A stretch of 64,000 nucleotides of DNA, from assembly GCF_030656345.1 (NCBI RefSeq), contig NZ_JAUSNR010000026.1:186001-250000 (forward strand), in the 5' to 3' direction. Source of the stretch: Pseudotabrizicola sp. (GTDB taxonomy: Bacteria; Pseudomonadota; Alphaproteobacteria; Rhodobacterales; Rhodobacteraceae). A model generated the notes under the pieces. That model saw only the letters and a list, made by a program, of their open reading frames with translations. It was not told the origin of the DNA and searched no databases. Both the position numbers and the translations under genes were made by a program. This document shows positions 15,292 to 24,577 of this stretch, one piece after another (position 1 is the first letter of the stretch; each line of letters begins with the position of its first letter).

Positions 15292-15942
15292 TCAGCGCGC
15301 GGCCCACAGCAGGCCGCGCTTCATCAGCTCTGCCGCCGGGCCATGGTCGATGACATTGGCCTGATGCCCCAGCGCGTTGTAATACACCCGCCCCTGCCCC
15401 CAGCGTTTGGTATAGACCACTGGCATCGCCACCGGCCCGTTCGGGGAATGCGGCCCCTCAACCACAGGGAAATCACAGACCGCATGCACCTTCACCGCCG
15501 GGTCGATGTGCAGATAGTATTGCTCGGTCTCAACCTCGAAATCCGCGATGCCCTGCACCAGCGGGTCATCGCTGACCATCCGCACGCCGTAGCGCACCCC
15601 GTCATCGCCCGGATGCGCCACCCATTGCGCGCCGGTCATGAACTGCCACGTCACCGAGGTACGGAACGCATCGCCCATCCCGCCATGACAGCCCGCCAGA
15701 CCCACGCCCGCCGCGACCGCTGCCGCCGCATGATCTGCCTGTTCCTTGCCGATCTCAGACATGGTCCAGACCGGGACAATCAGGCTCAGGTCCGTCAAGG
15801 CGCTTGGATCGTCAAAACACGACAGGCTGTCGGTGACCTGCACCTCCATCCCCGCCTCGCGCAGCCATCCGGCAACGAGGGCTGCGACAACATCGGGCTG
15901 GTGCCCGTCCCATCCGCCCCAGGTGATCAATGCGCGTGCCAT
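15292..15942 (-). CDS. ThuA domain protein
   Basis: A 216-residue protein with a class I glutamine-amidotransferase-like fold of the ThuA type: ALITWGGWDGHQPDVVAA at the start, a central AGVGLAGCHGGMGDAFR and a later YYNALGHQANVI. ThuA proteins occur with trehalose and other sugar catabolism genes, but no sugar genes are here, so the role is open. The start at 15942 (MARALITW) is preceded by a Shine-Dalgarno-like AAGGGGA, which lies directly against the arm of the half palindromic element at 15952-15972. An upstream start inside that element (MDQDEGDV) is considered less likely. Confidence 0.86.
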   Translation of the reverse strand: MARALITWGGWDGHQPDVVAALVAGWLREAGMEVQVTDSLSCFDDPSALTDLSLIVPVWTMSEIGKEQADHAAAAVAAGVGLAGCHGGMGDAFRTSVTWQFMTGAQWVAHPGDDGVRYGVRMVSDDPLVQGIADFEVETEQYYLHIDPAVKVHAVCDFPVVEGPHSPNGPVAMPVVYTKRWGQGRVYYNALGHQANVIDHGPAAELMKRGLLWAAR

Positions 15943-15951
15943 GACATCCCC

Positions 15952-16004
15952 TTCATCTTGATCCAAATACTCTCGGGGGGTCCGGGGGGCAGACAGCCCC
16001 CCGG
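15952..16004. repeat. Dispersed palindromic element, copy C (half) plus GC hairpin
   Basis: Only one arm is present (15952-15972, TTCATCTTGA...AAATACTC), next to a strong hairpin with 9-bp stem CCGGGGGGC/GCCCCCCGG and 5-nt loop at 15982-16004. It sits between the proS stop codon and the ThuA start, so it is downstream of proS. The arm is shared with copies A, B and E. Confidence 0.8.
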
Positions 16005-16014
16005 CGTCTGCCCC

Positions 16015-17355
16015 TCAGCGATGTCCTTCGTAGATCTGCACAACGCGGTCGACCGCAGCCTCTGCCGACATCTCCTCGGACTCGCCCGTGCGGCGGCTGG
16101 TCAGTTCGATCACGCCGTTTGCCAGCCCGCGCGGGCCGACGGTGATGCGCCAGGGCAGACCGATCAGGTCCATGGTGGCGAATTTCGCGCCTGCACGTTC
16201 TTCACGGTCGTCATACAGCGCTTCAAGTCCCTTGGCCTTCAGCGCCTTGTACAGCCCCTCGCAGGCCAGATCCGTGCTGGCGTCGCCCTGTTTCAGGTTC
16301 ACGATCCCGACCGGGAACGGCGTGACACCTTCGGGCCAGATGATGCCCTTGTCGTCATGGCTCGCCTCGATGATCGCGCCCAGCAGGCGGCTGACGCCGA
16401 TGCCGTGCGAGCCCATCTCGACCGGGACCTTGGACCCGTCGGGCGTGACCACGGTGGCGCCCATGGCTTCGGAATACTTGGTGCCGAAGTAGAAGATCTG
16501 GCCCACCTCGATCCCGCGACCGACCTTGCGGCGGTCTTCGGGGATCTGGTCGAACAGGGCGGCATCGTGCGTCTCGTCCGTGCGGGCGTAGAGGGTGGTG
16601 AACTCTTTGCAGATGCCCGCCACCTCGTCGCGATTGTCGAAATCGACCTCGCGCGCGCCGAGCTTCAGGTCGGTCACAGCGGCATCATAGAACACCTCGG
16701 ACTCACCGGTGCTGGCCAGCACAAGGAATTCATGCGTGTCATCGCCACCAATCGGGCCGGAATCCGCACGCATCGGAATGGCTGTCAGGCCCATGCGCTC
16801 ATAGGTCCGCAGATAGCTGACCATATGGCGGTTATAGGCGTGCAGGGCCGCATCCTTGTCGATGTCGAAGTTGTAGCCGTCCTTCATCAGGAACTCTCGG
16901 CCCCGCATCACGCCGAACCTTGGCCGCATCTCGTCGCGGAACTTCCACTGGATGTGATAGAGGGTCATCGGCAGGTCTTTGTAGCTGCCGACATGGGCGC
17001 GGAAGATGTCGGTGATCATCTCTTCGTTGGTCGGGCCGAACAGCATGTCGCGGTCGTGGCGGTCCTTGATGCGCAGCATTTCCTGCCCGTAGTCATCATA
17101 GCGCCCGCTTTCACGCCACAGATCCGCCGGTTGCAGCGTCGGCATCAGCAGCGGGATGTGCCCCGCGCGGGCCTGTTCTTCGTGCACGATCTGCTCGATC
17201 CGCTTCAGCACCCGGTACCCCAGCGGCAGCCAGGAATAGATGCCCGCCGCCTGCTGCTTGATCATGCCGGCCCGCAGCATGTAGCGGTGGCTGACGATCT
17301 GCGCCTCGGACGGGTTTTCCTTGAGGACGGGGAGGAAGTATCGGGAGAGACGCAT
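16015..17355 (-). CDS. proS: Prolyl-tRNA synthetase (short alphaproteobacterial type)
   Basis: A 446-residue class II synthetase that charges tRNA-Pro. Motifs seen are [15 protein letters not shown] at the start, [24 protein letters not shown], the class II motif 2 region [23 protein letters not shown], and a motif 3 region [21 protein letters not shown]. At about 446 residues it is the short form lacking the INS editing insertion found in E. coli ProS, as is usual in alphaproteobacteria. The start at 17355 is where family alignment begins; the frame is open 51 bp further. It is the first gene of a minus-strand series that includes ThuA, HlyIII, the Lol permease and lolD. Confidence 0.95.
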   Translation of the reverse strand: MRLSRYFLPVLKENPSEAQIVSHRYMLRAGMIKQQAAGIYSWLPLGYRVLKRIEQIVHEEQARAGHIPLLMPTLQPADLWRESGRYDDYGQEMLRIKDRHDRDMLFGPTNEEMITDIFRAHVGSYKDLPMTLYHIQWKFRDEMRPRFGVMRGREFLMKDGYNFDIDKDAALHAYNRHMVSYLRTYERMGLTAIPMRADSGPIGGDDTHEFLVLASTGESEVFYDAAVTDLKLGAREVDFDNRDEVAGICKEFTTLYARTDETHDAALFDQIPEDRRKVGRGIEVGQIFYFGTKYSEAMGATVVTPDGSKVPVEMGSHGIGVSRLLGAIIEASHDDKGIIWPEGVTPFPVGIVNLKQGDASTDLACEGLYKALKAKGLEALYDDREERAGAKFATMDLIGLPWRITVGPRGLANGVIELTSRRTGESEEMSAEAAVDRVVQIYEGHR

Positions 17356-17543
17356 TTGGGGCGGCCTATCGCTAAAAGGGGGTCGCAAGGTTCCTAACGG
17401 CTTCACCGGGGTCAGGCAAGGGCGGTGAGGGTTTCCCCCGGTGTTACAAGCTGTTGGGCTTCATGATTTCAAGAAGTTAGGTTTCTGGAATTCATGATTT
17501 GTTAAGATTTAGGGCTGCAATTGACTGGCCGGCGATGCGCATT

Positions 17544-17582
17544 GGTGGGTCAACCCGCCCGTGCCGGGCGGAACGACCCACC
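17544..17582. repeat. Imperfect GC-rich palindrome
   Basis: GGTGGGTC at 17544-17551 pairs with GACCCACC at 17575-17582. After a small asymmetric bulge, CCCGCC (17554-17559) pairs with GGGCGG (17566-17571) around a 6-nt loop. It is 34 bp before the larger nested palindrome and may belong to the same repeat type. Confidence 0.75.
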
Positions 17583-17616
17583 CTGCCCTTGGAATGACCA
17601 GACGATATGGATTTTG

Positions 17617-17676
17617 CGGTAGGGCGGGGTTCACCCCGCCTTCGGTCGCAAAGGCGGGGTGAACCCCGCCCTACCG
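17617..17676. repeat. Nested palindrome with perfect 26-bp arms
   Basis: The arm at 17617-17642 is the exact reverse complement of 17651-17676, with an 8-nt loop. Each arm is itself a palindrome, GGCGGGGT-TC-ACCCCGCC, so the DNA or RNA could fold either as one long hairpin or as two short ones. It lies 83 bp before the AI-2E-type permease start. It looks like a REP-type intergenic repeat; no second copy is in this window. Confidence 0.9.
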
Positions 17677-17759
17677 CTGCTGAGCCCTTCCCCCTGTCTC
17701 CCCTTGCGCTGTGCCGCCCCAGCGGCAATATCTGGCCTTGGCACATCAAGGGGCGCGCG

Positions 17760-18866
17760 ATGGCACTTCCGATCACACAGCAGGCGAAATACTGGGGAAT
17801 TGCGGGGCTTTTGTTCCTGATCCTGATGTTCCTGATGGGGAATGTGCTGGTGCCGTTTCTTGTTGGCGGCGCGATGGCCTATTTCCTTGACCCGGTGGCC
17901 GACCGGCTGGAACGGCTGGGGCTGAGCCGGGCGGCGGCGACGGCGGTGATCACGCTGGTGATGATTCTGGTGGTGGTGCTGCTGGTGCTTGCGGTCATTC
18001 CGTCGCTGATCCAGCAGACCACCGCGCTGGTGAATGCAGCCCCCGAGATTTCGCGCAATCTGCAAAGCTTTCTGACCGATCGGTTTCCCGATCTGACGGA
18101 TGAGACCAGCATCATGCGCACGACGCTGGATGATATCGGGGCGTTCATCCAGTCCAAGGGGGCAGATCTGGCACAGGGCGTGCTGACCTCGGCCATGTCG
18201 GTGCTGTCGGCGCTGATCTTTATCGTCGTGGTGCCGGTGGTGGCGTTTTACCTGCTGCTGGACTGGGACAAGATGGTGGCGAAGGTCGATGCGATGATCC
18301 CGCGCGATCATGTCGCCACGGTGCGGCGGCTGGCGCGGGAGATGGACAAGGTGCTGGCCGGGTTTGTGCGCGGGCAACTGACCGTGTGCCTGATCGTCGG
18401 GGTGTATTATTCGGCAACGCTGATGCTGGCCGGGCTGCAGTTCGGCCTTGTGGTCGGCGCGATTGCCGGGGCGGTGAGTTTCATCCCCTATGTCGGCGCG
18501 ATCATCGGCGGGATTCTGGCGATTGGTCTGGCGCTGTTTCAGTTCTGGGGCGACTGGTTTGCCATCGGAATTGTGGTGGCGATCTTCGCGCTTGGCCAGT
18601 TCATCGAGGGCAATATCCTGACGCCGAAACTGGTGGGCAGTTCGGTGGGGCTGCATCCGGTGTGGCTGCTGCTGGCGCTGTCGGCATTCGGGTCGTTGCT
18701 GGGGTTTGCGGGGATGCTGATTGCGGTGCCGGTGGCGGCGGCGCTGGGGGTGCTGATGCGCTTTGCCATCGGGCAGTATCAGGCCAGCGTGCTCTATCGC
18801 GGGGTGGATGCGCCGGTGCCGGGGGCGGTGATCCTGCCCGCGCGGCGGGATGAGGATGCGGTGTGA
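17760..18866 (+). CDS. AI-2E family transporter (PerM-like permease)
   Basis: A 368-residue membrane protein with about seven to eight hydrophobic segments. It shows the family pattern PFLVGGAMAYFLDPVADRLERLGLSR near the N-terminus, GFVRGQLTVCLIVGVYYSATLMLAGLQFGLVVG in the centre, and FIEGNILTPKLVGSSVGLHPVWLLLAL late. The family includes TqsA and PerM; actual substrates are mostly unknown. The start at 17760 (MALPITQQAKYWG) is chosen because the upstream 51 codons lie over the nested palindrome. It overlaps hdaA by 4 bp, so the two are translationally coupled. Confidence 0.9.
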   Translation: MALPITQQAKYWGIAGLLFLILMFLMGNVLVPFLVGGAMAYFLDPVADRLERLGLSRAAATAVITLVMILVVVLLVLAVIPSLIQQTTALVNAAPEISRNLQSFLTDRFPDLTDETSIMRTTLDDIGAFIQSKGADLAQGVLTSAMSVLSALIFIVVVPVVAFYLLLDWDKMVAKVDAMIPRDHVATVRRLAREMDKVLAGFVRGQLTVCLIVGVYYSATLMLAGLQFGLVVGAIAGAVSFIPYVGAIIGGILAIGLALFQFWGDWFAIGIVVAIFALGQFIEGNILTPKLVGSSVGLHPVWLLLALSAFGSLLGFAGMLIAVPVAAALGVLMRFAIGQYQASVLYRGVDAPVPGAVILPARRDEDAV

Positions 18867-19540
18867 ACCGTCAGCTGGCCTTTGACCTGCCTGCGCGTGA
18901 GGCGTTCCGGCGCGAGGATTTCTTTGCCTCGGTCGCCAATGCGCATGCGCTGGCGGCGGTAGAAGGCTGGCGCGGCTGGCCGGGTGGCAAGATGCTGCTG
19001 GTGGGGCCGCCCGGCGCGGGCAAGACCCATCTGGCCCATCTGTGGGCCGGTCTGGCGGGGGCGGTGATGGTGTGCGGGGCCGGGCTGGAGGCCGCAGAAC
19101 TGCCGGAACTGGCGCAGGCGGGCGCGGTGGTGGTCGAGGATGCCGACGCGGTGGCAGGGGTTGCAGAGGCCGAGGTCGCCCTGTTCCACCTGCACAATCT
19201 GGTGGTGCCGCGCGGGTCTTTGCTGCTGACCGCGCGGGGGCCGGTGCGCGACTGGGGGCTGGCCCTGCCAGACCTGAAAAGCCGGATGGAGGCAGCGCCG
19301 GTCGCACGGCTGGAGGCCCCGGATGATGCGCTGCTGTCGGCGGTGCTGGTCAAGCTGTTCGCCGACCGGCAGACTGTGGTGGCACCGGCGCTGATCCCCT
19401 GGCTGGTGGCGCGGATGGAACGGTCTATCGATGCGGCGCGCGCGCTGGTGGCGGCGATGGATGCACGCGCACTGGCGCAGGGAAAGCCCATTACGCGGGC
19501 GACAGCGCAGGGCTTGCTGGACAGGGATGATGCGGAATGA
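18863..19540 (+). CDS. hdaA: DnaA-related regulatory protein HdaA
   Basis: A 225-residue protein similar to the AAA+ domain of DnaA. The start is GTG at 18863, overlapping the upstream stop. MNRQLAFDLPAREAFRREDFF resembles the clamp-binding N-terminus of Hda (QLAFDLP), VGPPGAGKTHLAHLWAG is the Walker A site near residues 47-62, and VVVEDADAV is the Walker B strand. With the DNA polymerase sliding clamp, Hda-type proteins stimulate ATP hydrolysis by DnaA and so prevent re-initiation of replication. The C-terminal DNA-binding domain of DnaA is absent, as expected for Hda. Confidence 0.9.
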   Translation: MNRQLAFDLPAREAFRREDFFASVANAHALAAVEGWRGWPGGKMLLVGPPGAGKTHLAHLWAGLAGAVMVCGAGLEAAELPELAQAGAVVVEDADAVAGVAEAEVALFHLHNLVVPRGSLLLTARGPVRDWGLALPDLKSRMEAAPVARLEAPDDALLSAVLVKLFADRQTVVAPALIPWLVARMERSIDAARALVAAMDARALAQGKPITRATAQGLLDRDDAE

Positions 19541-19544
19541 AACA

Positions 19545-19592
19545 CTGCCACACAAAAGACTGTCACACAAAACACTGTCACAAAACTGTAAG
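19545..19592 (+). promoter_or_regulatory. Pho-box-like direct repeats upstream of ppk
   Basis: CTGCCAC (19545), CTGTCAC (19560) and CTGTCAC (19575) recur every 15 bp, and the last is followed by AAAA and CTGTAAG (19586-19592). CTGTCAC-AAAA-CTGTAAG has the 7-4-7 layout of a PhoB box (CTGTCAT-N4-CTGTCAT). Polyphosphate kinase genes are often in the Pho regulon. The last repeat is only 24 bp before the ATG, so a PhoB-driven transcript would be nearly leaderless. Confidence 0.5.
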
Positions 19593-19616
19593 CAATTTGC
19601 AGCATAAGCCCCGGTC

Positions 19617-21791
19617 ATGACACAGGCAGATTTCCTCAAGGCCCCCTTCCCCGACCCCATTTCGCTGCCCGAGGCCGAGATCACCGGGCCGGGGCGGTTC
19701 TTCAACCGTGAGCTGAGCTGGCTGGCCTTCAACTGGCGCGTGCTGGATGAGGCGGCGAACCCCAATGTGCCCCTGCTCGAACGGCTGCGGTTCCTGTCGA
19801 TCTCGGCCACCAATCTGGATGAGTTCTTTACCGTGCGGGTGGCAGGGCTGCGCGCGCTGGTGCGTACGGCGAATGCCGGACTGTCGGAAGACGGGCGCAA
19901 ACCGGCCGAACAGCTGGTGTTGATACAGGCCGATGCCCGCAAGCTGATGCAGCGCCAGCAGACCGTGCTGAACTGCCTCAAGCGTGAGATGGAGGCCCAG
20001 GGGATCAGCATTGTCACGCGGTCCAAGCTGACGGCGGCGGATCTGCGGCATCTGGAAGCGCATTTCCTGCACAAGGTATTTCCGGTGCTGTCGCCGCTGG
20101 CGATCGACCCGGCGCATCCGTTTCCGTTCATTCCCAACACCGGGTTTTCCCTGGCGCTGGAGCTGGAGCGGCTGACCGATCACCGTACGCTGAAAGCGCT
20201 GCTGCCGATCCCGCAGCAGATTGCGCGCTTTGTGCCCTTGCCGGGCAAGCCGGGGGTAAACCGCTTCCTGCCACTGGAAGAACTGCTGCTGCTGCATCTG
20301 AACATGCTGTTCCCCGGCTATACCGACCGGGGGCATTGCGCGTTCCGGGTGTTGCGCGACAGCGATCTGGAGGTCGAGGATGAGGCCGAGGATCTGGTGC
20401 GCGAGTTTGAAACGGCACTGAAGCGGCGGCGCCGGGGTGAGGTGATCCGGCTGAAGATGACGGCGGGGGCACCGGCCGATCTGCGCGCGCTGATCATGGA
20501 GGAACTGTCCGTCACCGAGTCTGAGGTGGTGGAGGTCAAGGGCCTGATGGGCATTGCCGATCTGAAAGAACTGGTGCTGTCCAGCCGACCTGACCTGTTG
20601 TGGCCGCCGTTTTCGCCGCGCGTGCCCGAACGGGTGCAGGACCATGAGGGCGATCTGTTTGCCGCGATAAGGCAGAAGGATATCCTGCTGCACCACCCGT
20701 ATGAAACGTTTGATCTGGTGATCCGGTTTCTGGAACAGGCGGCGCGTGACCCCAATGTGCTGGCGATCAAGCAGACGCTGTACCGCACCAGCTGGGACAG
20801 CCCGATTGTGAGTGCATTGTGCGAGGCGGCCGAGGCGGGCAAATCGGTGACAGCACTGGTGGAGCTGAAGGCCCGGTTTGATGAGGCCGCGAACATCCGC
20901 CAGTCGCGGCGGCTGGAACGGGCAGGCGCGCATGTGGTTTACGGGTTCATCCACTACAAAACCCACGCCAAGATCAGCACGGTTGTGCGGCGTGAGGGTG
21001 ACAATCTGGTGACTTACACCCATTACGGCACCGGGAATTACCACCCGATCACCGCGCGGATCTACACGGACCTGTCGTTCTTTACCTGCGACCCGGCGCT
21101 GGGGCGCGATGCGACCAAGGTGTTCAATTATCTGTCCGGCTATGTGCAGCCCGAGGGGCTGGAAAATCTGGCGATTTCCCCGATCAGCCTGAAACCGCGC
21201 CTGCTGGGCCTGATCGCGGCCGAGGCGGATCACGCCCGCGCCGGACGGCCGGCCGAGATCTGGGCCAAGATGAACAGCGTGATCGACCCCGAGGTGATCG
21301 ACGCGCTTTATGCGGCGTCTCAAGCCGGGGTGAAGATCAGCCTTGTTGTGCGCGGCATCTGCGGATTGCGCCCGGGCATCAAGGGGTTGAGCGAGAACAT
21401 CCGCGTCAAGTCCATCGTCGGGCGGTTTCTGGAACACAGCCGGATTGTGTGCTTCGGGTCGGGCCATGGGTTGCCCAGCAAACAGGCGCGGGTGTTCTTC
21501 TCCAGTGCCGACTGGATGGGGCGCAACCTGACCCGGCGGGTGGAGACGCTGGTCGAAGTGCATAATGACACGGTGAAAGCCCAGATCGTCAGCCAGATCA
21601 TGGCGGCCAACCTGGCGGATGAGGCGCAGTCGTGGGTGCTGAACCCCGATGGCACCACCGTGCGGGAGTTGCAGCCACGGGATGGCAAGCTGTTCGCCTG
21701 TCATACGTTCTTCATGGAAAACCCGTCTTTGTCGGGCCGGGGTACGGCGGGGGCCAAGGATGTGCCGAAGCTGGCGGCGTTGAAAGAGTGA
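19617..21791 (+). CDS. ppk: Polyphosphate kinase
   Basis: A 724-residue PPK1-type enzyme that reversibly polymerises the gamma phosphate of ATP into inorganic polyphosphate. [20 protein letters not shown] and [22 protein letters not shown] mark the N-terminal domain. [40 protein letters not shown] (the histidine of THAK is the expected phospho-histidine) and [18 protein letters not shown] mark the catalytic domains. The length fits the 690-730 norm. It is followed by ppx, so synthesis and breakdown of polyphosphate are encoded together. A Pho-box-like array precedes the gene. Confidence 0.96.
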   Translation: MTQADFLKAPFPDPISLPEAEITGPGRFFNRELSWLAFNWRVLDEAANPNVPLLERLRFLSISATNLDEFFTVRVAGLRALVRTANAGLSEDGRKPAEQLVLIQADARKLMQRQQTVLNCLKREMEAQGISIVTRSKLTAADLRHLEAHFLHKVFPVLSPLAIDPAHPFPFIPNTGFSLALELERLTDHRTLKALLPIPQQIARFVPLPGKPGVNRFLPLEELLLLHLNMLFPGYTDRGHCAFRVLRDSDLEVEDEAEDLVREFETALKRRRRGEVIRLKMTAGAPADLRALIMEELSVTESEVVEVKGLMGIADLKELVLSSRPDLLWPPFSPRVPERVQDHEGDLFAAIRQKDILLHHPYETFDLVIRFLEQAARDPNVLAIKQTLYRTSWDSPIVSALCEAAEAGKSVTALVELKARFDEAANIRQSRRLERAGAHVVYGFIHYKTHAKISTVVRREGDNLVTYTHYGTGNYHPITARIYTDLSFFTCDPALGRDATKVFNYLSGYVQPEGLENLAISPISLKPRLLGLIAAEADHARAGRPAEIWAKMNSVIDPEVIDALYAASQAGVKISLVVRGICGLRPGIKGLSENIRVKSIVGRFLEHSRIVCFGSGHGLPSKQARVFFSSADWMGRNLTRRVETLVEVHNDTVKAQIVSQIMAANLADEAQSWVLNPDGTTVRELQPRDGKLFACHTFFMENPSLSGRGTAGAKDVPKLAALKE

Positions 21792-21851
21792 CCTGGCAAA
21801 GCCAGTTTTGCCCCTGCCCGGCCACAGTCGGCAGGTTGATTGACGTCACAC

Positions 21852-21872
21852 CGGACCTTGCGCCAAGGTCCG
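21852..21872. other. Hairpin in the ppk-ppx spacer
   Basis: CGGACCTTG (21852-21860) and CAAGGTCCG (21864-21872) form a perfect 9-bp stem with a 3-nt loop, ending 22 bp before the ppx ATG. There is no T-run, so it is not a standard terminator. It could modulate ppx expression relative to ppk or mark an RNA-processing point (inference). Confidence 0.55.
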
Positions 21873-21894
21873 CTTGCATTGCACCGGGGACCAG

Positions 21895-23472
21895 ATGAAC
21901 AGCACGCACAACCCAACCGCAGCAGATGCGGAGGATGAAGATTTCGGCCCGTTCGGGCGGTCCTTGTTTGAAGACCCGTCAGTACGCGCCCTGTCGCGCG
22001 TGGGAGTGGTGGATGTGGGGTCGAACTCGGTCCGGATGGTGGTGTTTGACGGCGCGGCACGTTCACCTGCCTATTTCTACAACGAGAAAATCCTGTGCGG
22101 TCTGGGCAAGGGTCTGGGCGAAACCGGAATGCTGAATCCAGCGGGCAAGCTGCGCGCACTGGCAGCGCTGAAGCGGTTTTCTCTGCTGGCGGAAGGCATG
22201 GGGGCGGCCCCGCTGACGGTGGTGGCGACGGCTGCCATGCGCGAGGCCAGCGACGGACCCGAATTCAGCGCCCAGGTGCTGACTGAGACCGGCCTGCGGA
22301 TGCATGTGATTGACGGCGATGAAGAGGCGCGGCTGTCGGCCCAGGGCGTGCTGCTGGGCTGGCCCGAGGCCAAGGGCGTGGTCTGCGACATTGGCGGCAA
22401 CTCGATGGAGCTGGCGCGGGTCGGCGACGGCAAGGTCGGCAAGCGGGTATCCACCCAGCTGGGGCCGTTCCGCCTGCAACAGGTGGAAGGCGGCGTCGAA
22501 AAACGCCGCGCGCTGATTCAGCGGGTGCTGACCAGCGTGCAGGGCAAGATGAAGTCCGAGGGCGAGCGGTTCTATATGGTGGGCGGGTCGTGGCGGGTGA
22601 TCGCGCGGCTGGATATGGAACGGCGGAATTATCCGCTGACCGTGTTGCACGAATACCGGATGCCGACCAAATCGGCGCTGGACACACTGGACTGGCTGGA
22701 GACGGCCGATCTGACCATGCTGCGGGGCCGCACCGGCACATCGCAGGAACGGATGGAGCTGGTGCCGCTGGCCTGTGAGGTGCTGCGCGAGCTGATCCGG
22801 GTTTTCAAACCGTCGGAAATCGACATCTCGTCCTATGGCATCCGCGAGGGGCTGCTGTATGAGCAGATGCCCGACAAACTGCGCGCACGCGACCCGCTGA
22901 TCGAGGCGGCACGGGCGGCGGAACAGACCGGCGCGCGACTGCCCGGCACCGGCAAGACGCTGTTCACCTTTCTGATGCCGCTGTTCAAGGACCTGTCCAA
23001 AGAACGGCTGCGGCTGATCAAGGCGGCGTGTCTGCTGCATGACACCACCTGGCGGGCGCACCCCGATTACCGGGCAGATGTGTGTTTCGACAATGCGACA
23101 CGGGCCAACCTTGGGGGCTTGGACCATCCGGGCCGGGTGTTTCTGGGGTTGTCCCTGCTGCACCGCTACAAGAACAACCGCTCCGGCTCTCGCCTTGAAC
23201 CGCTGTTCCGGCTGCTGTCGGAAGATGAGATCCAGGAGGCCGAGGTGCTGGGCAAGGCCATGCGCTTTGGCGCGATGTTTGCGGCGGGCGACCCGGCCGA
23301 GGCAGGCGCACTGGTGTGGAAGCCCAAAAAACGCACGCTGGACCTGCAACTGACCGAACTGGGGGTCGGACTGTATGGCGAGGTGGCCAAGGCGCGGTTT
23401 TCTTCGCTGACGCAGGCACTGCGGGCCAAGGGGCGGGTGCTGCAACCGGGTGAGGAAAATGCTGAGGTTTGA
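21895..23472 (+). CDS. ppx: Exopolyphosphatase (Ppx/GppA family)
   Basis: A 525-residue enzyme of the sugar-kinase/Hsp70/actin fold that releases phosphate from polyphosphate chains or hydrolyses pppGpp. VVDVGSNSVRMVVFDG near residue 40 is the phosphate-1 motif, EEARLSAQGVLLGW follows, and VCDIGGNSMELARVGDG near residue 165 is the phosphate-2 motif. The C-terminal half (LIKAACLLHDTTWRAHPDYR) has the HD-like domain of long Ppx proteins. GGGGA before the ATG at 21895 supports this start over the ATG 21 bp upstream. The neighbouring ppk favours polyphosphate as substrate. Confidence 0.93.
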   Translation: MNSTHNPTAADAEDEDFGPFGRSLFEDPSVRALSRVGVVDVGSNSVRMVVFDGAARSPAYFYNEKILCGLGKGLGETGMLNPAGKLRALAALKRFSLLAEGMGAAPLTVVATAAMREASDGPEFSAQVLTETGLRMHVIDGDEEARLSAQGVLLGWPEAKGVVCDIGGNSMELARVGDGKVGKRVSTQLGPFRLQQVEGGVEKRRALIQRVLTSVQGKMKSEGERFYMVGGSWRVIARLDMERRNYPLTVLHEYRMPTKSALDTLDWLETADLTMLRGRTGTSQERMELVPLACEVLRELIRVFKPSEIDISSYGIREGLLYEQMPDKLRARDPLIEAARAAEQTGARLPGTGKTLFTFLMPLFKDLSKERLRLIKAACLLHDTTWRAHPDYRADVCFDNATRANLGGLDHPGRVFLGLSLLHRYKNNRSGSRLEPLFRLLSEDEIQEAEVLGKAMRFGAMFAAGDPAEAGALVWKPKKRTLDLQLTELGVGLYGEVAKARFSSLTQALRAKGRVLQPGEENAEV

Positions 23473-24064
23473 CCATCTGGCGGTAAGCTGTACGGCGCTG
23501 GACGAAGGTGCGGCGTGGGCAGAGGACGCACTGGGCCTGCCGCTGGTGGCGGGCGGTCAGCACCCGCATATGGGCACGCACAACCGGCTGCTGCGGCTGG
23601 GGGATGCCTATCTGGAGGTCATTGCGATTGATCCGGCGGCCCCCGCCCCGGGATGGCCGCGCTGGTTCGGGCTGGACGGCTTTGCGGGGGTGCCACGACT
23701 GACCAACTGGGTCGTGGCCTGCGATGATCTGGACGCAGCCCTGGCGCAGGCCCCGGACGGGGCGGGCGTGGCGGTGGATCTGGCGCGCGGCGATCTGCGC
23801 TGGCGGATGGGGGTGCCCGGCGACGGGCAGTTGCCGTTCGGCGGCGCGTTCCCGGCGCTGATCCAGTGGCAGGGGCCGCATCCGGCCCCGCGTTTGCCTG
23901 ACAGCGGGGCACGGCTGGCGCGGCTGGTGATCACGCATCCCGACGCCGCGGGCCTGCGCGTGGCGCTGGCCGGGCTGGCGGACCCGCGTGTGGTGGTCGA
24001 GGCCGGGCCGCTGGCCCTGCGGGCCGAGATCGACACGCCGCACGGGCGGCGCGTGCTGGCATGA
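23459..24064 (+). CDS. VOC/glyoxalase-like domain protein
   Basis: A 201-residue protein overlapping the end of ppx by 14 bp. MLRFDHLAVSCTALDEGAAW is the first beta-alpha-beta unit of a glyoxalase-like (VOC) fold with a possible metal-ligand histidine in FDHLAV. MGTHNRLLRLGDAYLEVIAID gives the second ligand region. The family contains isomerases, dioxygenases and antibiotic-binding proteins, so the activity cannot be named. GAGGA just before the ATG at 23459 favours it over the frame opening at 23450. The 4-bp overlap with the next gene indicates an operon. Confidence 0.82.
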   Translation: MLRFDHLAVSCTALDEGAAWAEDALGLPLVAGGQHPHMGTHNRLLRLGDAYLEVIAIDPAAPAPGWPRWFGLDGFAGVPRLTNWVVACDDLDAALAQAPDGAGVAVDLARGDLRWRMGVPGDGQLPFGGAFPALIQWQGPHPAPRLPDSGARLARLVITHPDAAGLRVALAGLADPRVVVEAGPLALRAEIDTPHGRRVLA

Positions 24065-24546
24065 TCCGCGATGCCGTGCCGGGCGACGCCGAAGCGGTGG
24101 CCGCGATCTGGAACCACTACATCCGTGAGACCGTGGCCACCTTCAACGCAGCCGAGAAGCCAGTCGATGAGGTGGCGGCGCTGATTTCCGCGCGACAGGT
24201 CCAGCGCTGCTTTCTGCTGGCCGAGGGTCAGGGCCGGGTGCAGGGTTTTGTCACCTATGACCAGTTTCGCGGTGGCATCGGCTATGCCCACAGCATGGAG
24301 CATACCGTGCTGCTGGCCCCGCACGCCGCAGGACAGGGCCTTGGCCGGGCGCTGATGGCGGCGGTGGAAGCCCATGCAACAAAAGCTGGCGCACATGTGA
24401 TGGTGGCCGGGGTCACGGCGGAAAATGCGGCGGGCCGGGCGTTTCATGCCAAAATGGGCTATGTTCAGGTCGGGCTGATGCCGCAGGTGGGCCGCAAATT
24501 CGGGGCTTGGATGGATCTTGTGCTGATGCAGAAAATCCTCTCCTGA
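24061..24546 (+). CDS. GNAT family N-acetyltransferase (Pat-like)
   Basis: A 161-residue single-domain GNAT protein. MIRDAVPGDAEAVAAIWNHYIRETVATF is the N-terminal strand-helix of the phosphinothricin/methionine sulfone acetyltransferase subgroup. LAPHAAGQGLGRALMAAVEAHA contains the acetyl-CoA pyrophosphate loop (QGLGRA), and ENAAGRAFHAKMGYVQVGLMPQVGRKFGAWMDLVLMQ matches the subgroup end. It likely acetylates an amino group of a small molecule such as an amino-acid analogue. The exact substrate is not known. It overlaps the VOC gene by 4 bp. Confidence 0.88.
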   Translation: MIRDAVPGDAEAVAAIWNHYIRETVATFNAAEKPVDEVAALISARQVQRCFLLAEGQGRVQGFVTYDQFRGGIGYAHSMEHTVLLAPHAAGQGLGRALMAAVEAHATKAGAHVMVAGVTAENAAGRAFHAKMGYVQVGLMPQVGRKFGAWMDLVLMQKILS

Positions 24547-24577
24547 CAACCCGCGCAGGCCGCGCTATCCTGCCGCC

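Larger units (their letters stand above)
17356..17759. other. 404-bp divergent intergenic region
   Basis: This gap between proS (minus) and the permease gene (plus) has no convincing ORF. It contains a relatively AT-rich part (about 17450-17520) with TTCATGATTT repeated directly at 17460-17469 and 17491-17500, where the proS promoter may lie. It also contains two palindromes, annotated separately at 17544-17582 and 17617-17676. Confidence 0.7.

Noticed and set aside
17631..19307. A 558-codon minus-strand frame opposite the permease and hdaA
   Set aside because: Low-complexity Arg/Pro/His composition and coverage of two well-supported plus-strand genes.
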